Assembly: GCA_028829895.1 (NCBI GenBank)
Contig: CM054183.1
Location: forward strand, 17,223,975-17,287,974
Direction of reading: 5' to 3'
Source: Sinotaia quadrata
Lineage: Eukaryota > Mollusca > Gastropoda > Architaenioglossa > Viviparidae
DNA length: 64,000 bases
The notes beneath the pieces are model-generated. The model searched no databases. It saw nothing but the letters and a program-made list of their open reading frames with translations, and was not told where the DNA came from. Shown here piece after piece: positions 13,401 to 25,400 of this stretch. The first letter of the stretch is position 1. Each line of letters begins with the position of its first letter. Made by a program: the position numbers and the translations under genes.

Positions 13401-16400
13401 ACATACTCAGTACTTTTTATTTTTACATGACAAGTTACCTGTATATTCATTGTACAATACAGACTAGCAGAGTATACAAAATTTTGTAATTTTACCCATG
13501 TAGATTTTTATAATAAAATTTTTTGCATCTGCAGTTCTGCTTCCCTAAGTCTACATCTGCAATTTTATTATATATAAATTATCATACCAAGCAAATGGAG
13601 TCATTGATTTCTTCTTCATTTTTCTCTCTTGGGATTTGTGAAAAAAAAAAATTCTTGAACTGGACATGTGTGCAATAGTATTTCTTCACTTCACTTGGAT
13701 TTGTGCTTCACTAACTGTGACTGGTGTGTTATATACATCTAAAATGTTATTATATATAAATCATCTTCTCTAGCAAAAGAAATCAGTGTTACTTCTTCAT
13801 TTTTCTGTCTTGGGATTTGTGAAAAAAAATTCTTGAACTGGACATGTGTGCAATAGTATTTCTTCACTTCACTTGGATTTGTGCTTCACAAAACTGTGAC
13901 TGGTGTGTTATATATATCTAAAATGTTATTATATATAAATCATCTTACCAAGCAAGTGGCTGGCATTGTTTCCTTCTTCATTTGTCTGTCTTGGGATTTT
14001 TGAAAAAAAATATTCTTGAACATGCATGCAACTTCACTTGGATTTGTGCTTCACTAACTTTGAATGATGCGTGTTATCTACATCTACAATTTTATTATTG
14101 AAAAATCATCTTGGGTAGGGGCGAACATTGTTTTCTTCTTCATTTTTCCGTTCCTGGAATTTGGAAAAAAATTATTGTTCAACTGGAAATGTGCGCAACT
14201 AGTATTTCTTCACTTCACTGGAACTTGTGAACTGTCATATAACTAAGGATGAGATCTCAGACACATCTTGGGCACTGTAGTCACTGAGTAAAAGTACTTG
14301 GTGGTTGTGTGCTTGACGCTCTGTGTCTTATAACTCTCAAGTGGGACTTCTGATGAAGCAACACTCTGGATTTAATTCCTAAATATTGCCGAAACATCCC
14401 CACAAATTTGGATACTTTTATATTTTTGTGGTGCGATGTAAAGTCCTCCAGGAATATGATAACGATGATGAAAATCGCAAGTTCAACAAAAAGGTAAGAA
14501 AACTTTTTATTATTTACTTATTTTTGAATTTTGAAATAACTTTTTTTTTTAGAAAGTTTAAAAATTCTATAATATGTCTATAACAGTTTAAACTTTAAAT
14601 TTTGAAAATCGATTGGAAATCATGCTTGCTTTTCATTTTTTAATACGGCTACCTAGAAAATTGTTGCCGGGTGGCAAATGTGCATGACACAGAGCTGCCA
14701 GGCCATATTTTTCATACGGACGATGAATGGGTTAAAACTAAGAAGTTTTCATTGTCTCAAAGTATTTATTGAGTTGTTATGCATATATCAGAATATGTTT
14801 TTGTTGGTTCTCTTGCAGTTAATAATATTGTTAATAAATTGTTACCAAAGCTAATTTATGCCTTACAAACATGGGGTATGAAGCATTCAAGAATTATTAA
14901 TTTGTTACTTGTATGCATATTTCAGCTTAAATAATAGAGAGCAGCAATTTGCAGTCACATTTGATATAAATAAGCAAAAGATTACTTTTAATCCTCAAAC
15001 ACCAAAACGCTGTTGTACTTTAAATCTCTCACTAATTGCAAATTGCAGTTGAAGAAAGAGAATTATATTCTAAAGTAATACTATTTAAAACTATATAAAT
15101 AAATATCTTATGTATGGCTGAACTATATAGTAATGATTAAATATAATTTTTGAATTAATTTTCAGTGAGATAAAACTGTTAGTTTTTTACCAGTTTAGCA
15201 GGTTAAAACTTAGCCACTTAATTGAGTCTGGAAAATGCAACTTAGTGCAAACCACCTTAAATTGAAAATTTCTGCCTGTAAGAAATAATGAGTTAATATG
15301 GTCAGGAATACAATCAGTTTGCACATAATTTTTGTTTTTATAAAGAAACATTAATAATTAGACTCAAACATTTTAAACATACAAATAAAATATTGTTTTA
15401 ATTTATTTATCATTGACTTTACTACCATCATTTCACATGTTTCTTCTGTAATTTTCACATGTGAATGCTTTAAACTGTTAAGAACCTTTGTTTCAGGAAT
15501 CTGAAAAGCATCATCAAAAATGCTTTAAACTGTTAAGAGCCTTTGTTTCAGGAATCTGAAAAGCATCATCACCTCTGTCATAAGCTGTTTGTTTTAGAGA
15601 TCACTGTCAAAACTTGGTTCTTTTCCCTATGGCTGCAAATAGAGTAGTACATTTCCAACTCAGGTCACCAAGAAAACAACTGAAATCTCTGCACACATTG
15701 CAGTCAGCAGATTGGATGTGCTTGGTTGTGTGGTGGAGAGTTGCAAGTGCAGATGTGCAAGTGAGAAGGTTGTAAAATAGGATGGATATGGTCCTTTTAA
15801 GCATGGGTGAATTTTGACTTAGAATTCCTCAAAATTCTGATCCCATATTTGCAGGGAAACAAATAACAAGGGCTCATAAGGAGGACATTCTGTATCACTG
15901 CCTGCTGTAAACCCTAGAGTCAAATCAGTAGATTTATACTTGTAAACAGCCTGAATGTGACTTTTTCCAAACAAAAACTTACTGCAGTGGATATGCCACA
16001 GCAAATCTCTTTTCTTAAGTGATGCAGCTCATAATATTAGAGATTTATGTTTGAGGGAAACAACCACAACTGATTTAACCATTTGTCTCAGAGAAAATTT
16101 TAATGTTAAAATGGTTTATTGTTCATAATTAGCAGGTTAAAAAATAATATAATTAAAAAAGAAATATCCTTAAAACATTCTTTTTTCTTTTAACCTTTTT
16201 CCTTTAGGGTCTTTTATTATACACAAGAAAATTTCTAAGTCAAACATAAAGCAAGCATGAATTCATTTAAAATGTAGAATTCAAATATATGAAAATAAGT
16301 ATAAGAGGTAAAATCCATTTTTTTCTTTGTTATTGCTTTGACTACTTTTTTCATGTCAACAACAGCTGTCTTTGTAGAAACATATCTGTATTTTTGACAG

Positions 16401-19400
16401 TCCCTAGCATAGTAATCATTGAATTGAACATATTTCAAGCAGTAATCAGTGAAAAATACAAAAATATTGTTGAAAAGTACGTAAAATACAATATCTGCAA
16501 GTGCAGCCATGTATTCTGTGGTTAAATTGATTAGATTGCATAATGAGAGAGGTAAAGCAGGTTGAAATTTAGTTAATAGGCATCAAGTGTCAGTAAACAT
16601 TAATTACATTAATAGTTACATTCAAAGTAAATTATGAGTAACTTTCCATTTTATTGGCACCCAGTTCCACAAAGAACAATCCAGTATAATGATGGTATAA
16701 GACCCACTATATAAAACTACATAAAATGCATTGTGTATCTGTTGGGACAACAATTTAGAAGTCAGCATAAACATGGATTTCTTCACAGTTGACAGAGATC
16801 AAAATTTGTATTGCTTGTTTCAGCCATTTAAATTCAGTGTAAATCTATGTTTTGTTTCTATGATTATTTCTTCACAGTTGGCAAGAGAGTATAAAATTTG
16901 TATTGCTTGTTTCAGCCATTTAAATTAATTGTAAATCTATGTTTGTTTTTATGATTAAAGATGAATCTGTGTTGTGTTTCTATGATTAAAGGTGGACCTT
17001 TTGACTGACCACTTGTTCGAGCTAAGGCATTTGATAACACCAGGAACTGATATTCTGAACTGGAATTCTCTTTGCATCAATGGCTTTATTAATAAGTGTG
17101 AGCTGGTGAGTAATAGGCTTGTCACACTTTGGTTAATAAGATTTTCATTACTACATTTTAAGATTTTTAAGTTTTTCAATTAGTGACCAGGAGTGTATTT
17201 TTGCAGATGATCAGCAAGTTTGAGTCATTGGTTGGCCAAGTCCACAAGATTAAAAGGGATATCAAACACTGTCTTCGGATGATCGAGAATTTAAATCTGT
17301 TCAGATTTCCACCTGTTTCAAACATAGATATGCTTCCTGGTTGCAAGGTAAATGAACAGAACTGATTTAGAATATGACTAATAGATTAAAGTAATATAGA
17401 TAAAACAATAAGATATTTGTTTAGTATATTGAAATAAAACATTTTAAGGTTACATGTACAAGTGGCTCTGAAACCATTCATTAAAAGAAAATTTTATTTC
17501 TTTTCAAACCATTTGGGTTTTTAAAGCACAGGTGATTGATATTTATTTTGTTCCACATACTGGAAGCCAAATTGTAGACTTTGCATCATGGAATCATCAC
17601 CAATTCTAGTTGTAGGTGCATAATTATAATGTACAAAGCAAAATGCTTTTCTAGAACATAACAGAAGTTAAGTCATCCAAAATTACATAACTTTAAACTA
17701 GTATGATAAACAATGTCACAGGGATGAGAAAATATTATTAAAATTTTTTTTCTCTCTCTAAGTGTCCTCATACTCTAGACGATTAATGAAACAGCCCAAT
17801 TAATTAAAACAGGGACGGGTGAAAATTACCATTTTCTCAACAATGCGAAAACTAAGTGCAGAAGCGCTAGCCTTGGTTGTGCCTGGGAATGGAACAGTGT
17901 AATTAACGCACGCGTTTGACCCTCTGTGGTCAGGACGCCATGCCCATAAATCTGTCGTGTCAGTGTACGGAGTACGCAGATAGGTCACTGAGATGCTAAT
18001 TTTGTCTGTGAGAGGACAGGCACTGAGTTTTGAAATGTAACTTATTTTTAAGAATCACCACTATAAAAAAGTTTGGTAGTTTAAGTTGATATTGTATTGT
18101 CAAATTATTTGTGAAATAGAATTTTGAGTTATTGGAAAGTTAAGATTTATATTACTATAGTTAAACGTGTTAGTTTGTGTGTTTAACTCTTTCTAGCCAT
18201 GACTAGTGTATGCTTGGGAGGTGTTGATGAGTCACCATAGCGACTACGTAGTTTTAAAAAAAAAATAAAACTAAGACATGCTCTCTGAGATTATTCTGTG
18301 TGCTCTGAGTTAGGTAGGGCAAATTGATTTGTCATTCAAAGGTGTCAGACTTGGAATTCGATACCACGGCACTAAATGGAAGTGGACAGTCCTAGACATT
18401 CGTAGGCACATCCAATGCTGGATGAGGGTACCGTGTGTGCTGGAGGGTGTGTGTTCTAATCAGTTCAGTGAAATACAAGAACTTTGCGCATAAAAGGGGA
18501 TGACGGAGACTGAGAAAACAAGAAACATCGAGAATGTAGCAGCATTTGATAGAGGGGTGGAAAAGACCCTCTGATAGAGTTTCTCCCTGCTTTTTTTTTT
18601 TGTACCAAGAAGACTCTTCGAGCTGGGAGGCAATCAGAGAATTCTTGGTCACTGCAATAGAGTGCCAGTCATCTACCCAGCTGTATTGAAGGCGTGCCGT
18701 CAGGGCCGCCAACAGATCAAGATGGACCAGTAGTATAGGACAGCTCTGGCTTTTTCAAAGACTGTGCAAAGACCGCGGACAATCGATTATTTTCCACACA
18801 GAGATGGACTTCTGGTGGCCGTTTAATGTTGTCGCGCATGGGATATATTGCAGAAGCAGTATATTGTAGGAGCAGTATATTGCAGGAAGCAGTCAGCGGT
18901 CATGCATGTGGCATGCCGCTGAAGAACGGCAGGGCTGGCCGTTAGTCAAGTACGTGAAGGAAGAGATGAGAGATGTAAGAGAAGAGGAGAAGCTTAAGAG
19001 GAGAGAAGAGGAGAAGCTTAAGAGGAGAGAAGAGGAGAGATGCAACAATTATGAGGAGAAATGAGAGAATGAGAATTAGGCCTAAGGAGGAGCACAGCGA
19101 GAGCGTGAAATTGTAGCAGCCGTCGTAGCGGCGAGGACGGCCGTGGGAGCGAACCATGATGTTGACGGTGTTTTTGTGTATCATCAACCACCACCCCCAG
19201 CACAAGGAGAAAGTGACAATAGCTATGTGAGTAGAAAAATACTAATTAGTGTAGGAATCTCAGAGCACATAAACCTAAAACTTAAAAACTAAAATTTAGA
19301 ATCTAAATTAAGCATTAAACCTAAAATTAAAAATAAACCTTAAGTTTAAATTATTGTTTATAAGTAAAGGATGACTTTAAGATTAATATAAGAGAGTATT

Positions 19401-22400
19401 GATGGAACTGATTGAAGAGGACTTGCAAGTCAAATGACGTTGCTTATTGTTGAACTATTGAATTTTCATATAGGAGCAGTGGCTCCAGAACTTTGAAATA
19501 ATGACTGTTATATTATGTTGTAAAATGCTTAGGCTATTTTAGAAGTAGTACTGCATGAAGAAATTGAATTTCGTATTTCTTTTATTTTATTCATCATTCT
19601 TTCTTTCTTTCTTTCCCCCTACCCATGGGTGTGAGTGTGGATGGCTGACTAACCAACGTGTGAGAGGAAACCCATAGATCAATAAATTTGAATTTATACT
19701 CTGACATTGAGACTTTTCCTGTCTATGGTTTTGAAAGAGCAGTTGTGGTCATTGTTACATGTTGTGTTGTCAATGCCGTCTACACTTCACCCTTACCCAT
19801 ATGCAAGCACACATGCAAACATGTCGGCAATTGTGACAGACTTCTGACCGAATTCTGTGTCACGAACATCCACTACATCAAAGGAACCGCGAACGTAGGC
19901 GCCGACTACATGAGCAGAGCTTAGTACATTGAAGTGCCGAAACATGATAGAATGTCTGTTTAACTGTTTAACTGAACCTTACGAATCTTTTCCTGTAGTA
20001 TAGAATATCGTATGAGAGCGCCGTTAATCTCAAACCGATTATTTCGTCGCATTACTTTATTCTAGAGTATTTGAAATTTTTTTTAATCATAAAATTTTTC
20101 TTCATTTTGGACTTCTACATTTTATAACCCATAACTAAAAAGCAAGGGTGTGTGACAGACTTCTGACCGAATTCTGTGTCACAAACTTCTGACCCACATC
20201 CGAAACTCGAATATCATATTCGAATTGAATTCCTTTGTTAGAACCCTCCCGTCGTGCACCAGCATGAGGAAAAAAACAATAGTGAGTTCATTCCTTGTTA
20301 TGTAACTTTAGACAACAGTCGAGAAAGTTCGGATCAACAAACATACCTCGTGATCTAGTCACGTGATGCATTCATGCACTACAATAAATACTCTTGACGC
20401 GGTAATATTCTTTACTCATAACGCAAACCGGCCGACACACCAGCTCTCGAGCACCTTAGTTGCTGAATATCTTGCTGAGTCGGAAAGGAACATAGGAACC
20501 CGTGTCTTGTGCAGTAATTCTACTTTAAGAAGAACGGGTCCTTCTCTGCCTTATAATACGTTTTACGTATTATTGCCACCTTCGCATCACGTTGGGTGCG
20601 TGTTCCTTTATTCAACCTTGGACGGATGACGTTACAATTCCATACCGCCTTTGTTGATGGTGTTCTGCCATGACGAAACCCTAGTGTAACTTTGAGAGAC
20701 GACAAGTTATTGGAAACTACGGATCGTACAGTGCAAGCATCGCTTGATACGTGGAAGGATCAAACTGACCTTAGACTACGTGTTCATCAAGACTACTAAG
20801 ACAAGATAAGTAACTAACCCAAACTCTGAATCCATCGAATGTGCTGGCAAAAATTAACTTTCTCGAGCATTAACTTTCAAGCAGATTGAACTTGCCTTAG
20901 TTTAGATCTGAAGCTGTGTCTTCGTAATTGATTGTTATTGTTAAATATTAACTATTAAATTCTTTATTTGTTAATACCTCTTTTGTAGTGATTTTTATGC
21001 ATATAGACCTAATTGTGGTTTGGATGGGGGATCGACTGAGTTAAATGTAACCTTTTGAATGCATAAAGATTTAAGAGAGTGTTAACGGTTTCCAAGCTGG
21101 CTATTGTACACAAGTTGTCTGTTCGTGAATCTGTTTGTCTGTACTACAAGGTGCATTTTCATATGAGATGAAAGATAATTTGAGTAACCAGTCTGTTTAA
21201 GGAAAGAGGAGAAATTAATTTATCTAATTAAATTAAAGTTCTGTAAAATTCCTAAGCAGGGTCTTTAAATAAAAACTGGACATGTAACAGCAATACGTAA
21301 CTTACATGCAGAATAAAATTCGAGCTAAACAACCATCTTGGTATTCTGTGTGCGGATTTGTAATAATATTTATGTAAGTCCTATGTGGCGTCGACTAGCC
21401 ACCACCCTCCTTTCATCAGAGAGAAGGTGGGGTGGCGACAAACAACTTGGCACACTTTGTATATTTGAAGTAGAACAGATCTGTTTATCAATATAGATTC
21501 ACCATAATTATTTACAGAGAACTGACTTTAATCATGCTATTACACATCTTAATTGACAAATTGTGGAGAAATCACTATTTCAGTCATTAATTACATTACA
21601 TATGTCAAAATTTCTTATATGAAAATTTGGGAGAGGAAATTAAGAATGAAGCTGTGGAGAAATTTCGGATTGTCCTTCCCAAGTCTGGGTATTTTTTTCC
21701 ATGTAGTTTGCTGTTGAATCCAGTTACAAAAGTGCACAATTTTGAACACAGTATTTTTGTCTACAGTATGGGTGTATTAATCTTACTTACATACAATTCA
21801 GTCTACCACTATTAGGCATTTATACCTGATTAAGACAGTTGGGCCTTGAGTTATGAACAAGTTCTGTTTTTATGGACATTTGTATCCTGATTTTGGTATA
21901 TTAGTCAGAATTTGATTGTAAATGGTCTGTGTATTGGCCCAATAGTCTGAAATAGTGCAAAAGAATAAGTGGCGGATTAAAATGGTCCTTGATTCTAAAG
22001 TCTTTGTGTTGCTGAGTTTTGTGTATCTACAGTTCATCTGTGTTAAATTTAGTTCACTTCAGTTTGTAAGGAATGGGTGTTGCAAAGTAAGTCAGAATTT
22101 TTAAGTGTTTGCAGGCTCATTTATATCAGCATATTGCCATAATCGAGACCACCATAATCCAAGACCCAAAACTTGCGAAACTTAATAATGTCTCACCAAT
22201 ATGATTTTTAAAAAAGAGGTTTTTTTCCCCTATTAAACTGCAGATTTTATCCATTTAGATGATATTGGGAACATAAAAACTGACATGCATGACATTTTGT
22301 AAATGTCAGTACCTCAAAAATATGACATTTTATATTAATACTTTAAGAGTAGAATTTTATTAAAACTAAATAGAAACACTATAGCATGTATGGGGACACT

Positions 22401-25400
22401 CAGTATGAACCTTGCATATGTCACAAACTTTATTATTTTAGATTGAAATAAGAATACATATTTAGTAATATTAGAATATGGAATTGATACTTGATTAATT
22501 TCCATTATTAATATACATGTATTATGAATGCTGGGGATTAATATCCTGTGTTAGTAATATTTCAGTTTAGCATAAAACTACCATGAAAATAATTCCTTTA
22601 TGAATTATTATACTTGTTGAAAAAAATAATTTTATTCTGGTTTTTTGTTTGTTTTACTTTTTTGTCTTTTTTTAGTAAGTGAACTCTCAGTATACTTTTT
22701 TTACTTGAAAGCTGCAAGGATAGTGGATGCCCAAATCAGAATAATAACACATTGTTTGAAGTAGTCAGAAATTAAAATTATCTAGTTGATAGGTGAGTGT
22801 TATATTCCCTGGTATTTATTTAAAGACCCTGTTCCAGAATTTAGGATTTTAGTTAATTAAATTCCTTTCCACTTATTCTGACAACAGACCGGTTGCCCAA
22901 ATTCACCCTTCAGTCCAATTAAATTCCACACTCGTTGTTTAAGCCAATGAATTTAAAGACATGTAAACTTGTGTAAACAAAGCACGAACTGGGAATGTTA
23001 AACAATTATTAATTATGCAAGCAATTTTCTCATTCACAACTCACAGCCCCCATCCCAGTCCCTATTTGGTCTTTCACGCATGAATTAGTCAACTACAATA
23101 AATTTTTAACAATTAAAAAAGATTTAATAAAATTTAACAATAACAAGATAATCAGAGATCACGTGATTTCGGTCTTTAAATGCTATTGTCCGACTTGTGT
23201 TGGATTGCTAAAAAGTGTTACTTTATAGTTCAGGTGATCAGACCGCTGCACTTAGCTGGTCATCCAATTGTGAAGTAATGGCGCGCTTGTTCCCCCAACA
23301 GGTATACAGTTGCATATACGGGTTTCAGTGGTGGCCGTCAGTCATCGATCTTGTCTTGGTCGCAAGATCAGCGTCCTGTACTTGTACACAGACGCAACAC
23401 ACTTAGGGTCGCTACGATGATCCCCAAGGTTCATTGCCAAGGAAACACCCTAAGGCATAGGAAACAGTTTGAACCTAGGCCTGAGTCCCAACGATGAAAT
23501 AAAACCAGGAACCAAGAAAGGAAGAAACCCGCTCTGGAAATATAATAAATTCCTATGAGCGACAGTCCTATAGTCTCGCAATCTGAACACGTGGTATGGA
23601 CTGATAGCATAGTCTCTTTCACTGACCATCACAGTATCTTTACATCAATGTTCAAGTTTACATAATAAAGATACAAGTCAATTAAATACGGCATAAAGCA
23701 TGCAAAAGACTTAAACATTTCAAAGAAAACATTTATATTTTACAATGAAAAATTAGATAAAAGAGAAATCAAATACAATTTAAATCATGCACATGCGTGT
23801 TACAATTATAGCAAATATTACATGCAAGTGAATTAAAATTGTTATAGGAAAATGTACAATAGACCTGCACAGATGTTCTGTGATACAATTCAGTTAATTT
23901 AGTTCAATAAAATTATTGTTTCTCAATTTCACAATCAATTTTAGAAATATAAATATTTTAGTTTAGCCACACTGTTCGTCAAGCCACGTGTTTGGAGAAA
24001 ATGCAATAAAATACAAATTCTGCAGTAATAGATATACAAATTCGCACAATGAAATCTTAATGAAATACAAAGCAATATTTTAAGAAATCATTGTGTTACC
24101 TTGTTAGCATGAATTACAATCATAGCAGCGGGTCTCTGGTGATGATTCATGGAATCTTGCTAATGACTAGACAAGTGTCTTCAAATCTGTCTCCTTCCTC
24201 ATGAATAAAGATTTGCAGCAGTATGTGGTATTTAAAGAAGCATAAGAATTTGTGGTGGGAAATCTATTAATCACATGTGCTTGGGTATGACCTACAATCG
24301 GCCATTGTCTAAAACATTACATAACTGGAGCCAGTCTCTTCTCTTTCTGAATGCAAGATGCCCTAGAGTGTATCACTTATGCAATTTTTATGAAAAGGAC
24401 TGTGTCCATAAAACTAAATATAATGAATTCACTGAATGCGGGTTAGGAGGTCAAGTATAATTTGTCTTGAATCCATGACAGAGAGTTCTATTGACTTTTG
24501 TTTTGTTTATTTGTTTAGGTAACTGAGGTCATTCTTGTGTTATCTATTTTAGTGAGATTATTTGATTTTCCTTAGCAAGCATTGAAATACAGTATTTTGC
24601 ATATTGATTTAGAAACATAAATAAAAGCAAGCTCTGAAATTGTTATGATCTCTCAGTGCTATATTGTAAATATATACTTAGTATTTATAATGTTGAACAA
24701 AGCAAAGTATATCTTTGGAAACAAATGAACTCTGTAAAGTTTTTGACTGTTCATGTGTGTTCATTATACTGCTTAAGAAGTGCTTATCAGTTTAATATTT
24801 TAATACTTTGTTACGCCCTCTAAATATTATTCTTATTAATATAATAGGGCACTATTGTCTCTCATGTGATACATTATTGGGTTGACACTTGGGAACGTTT
24901 ATTGGATAAAAAATATTATCACCTTTTTGCTTCAGGATCTTTTAGATCATGTTGAGCTTGAGAGGGATAAGGACATAGAAAAAGTGGCTTTGAAGTTCAA
25001 AAGCATTGGGCCACTGTTAATAAAACTGGAAGGCATGGTGACCCACACCAACACAGGAAAGTCTCCCAAATTTTTGCTTTACTACAGATACTGGGAAGGA
25101 AAGATTTTTAATTCCATCACGAAGGTAAGAAATGTGTCCACTCTATCTTCCATATTTATTAACTGAATTACCAATATATTATTTGTCTATGCTTGCAGTT
25201 CTGCCATATCTAGAATCCACCTCTAAAAATAAAACTACTAGCTCATTCTGAGAAGGGCTTGTCATTATCATTTTTGGGCTATTTAATACACAGACTGTGT
25301 TGGCATACTTGTTTGTTTATGTGTGTCATAGACCATAGGAGACAATTTTATTACCGAAAAGGATTTGTATTTATATTTAAAATTAGCTAGCAAAGAAATA

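Larger units (their letters stand above)
10440..14731 (+). mobile_element. piggyBac-family transposon, 4.3 kb, with a nested hAT insertion
   Basis: The element is bounded by CCCGTTCATCGTCC at the left and GGACGATGAATGGG at the right (inverted repeats, one mismatch), each next to TTAA (10436-10439 and 14732-14735), the piggyBac target site. Inside it carries a broken transposase, a nested hAT derivative at 11842-12658 and a 181-bp tandem repeat near the right end. It sits in intron 6 of the dynein gene, in the same orientation as the gene, and accounts for over half of that intron. Confidence 0.92.

Noticed and set aside
18183..18215. TTAACTCTTTCTAGCC as a piggyBac-like end
   Set aside because: TTAA is common in AT-rich DNA and no matching inverted end was found.
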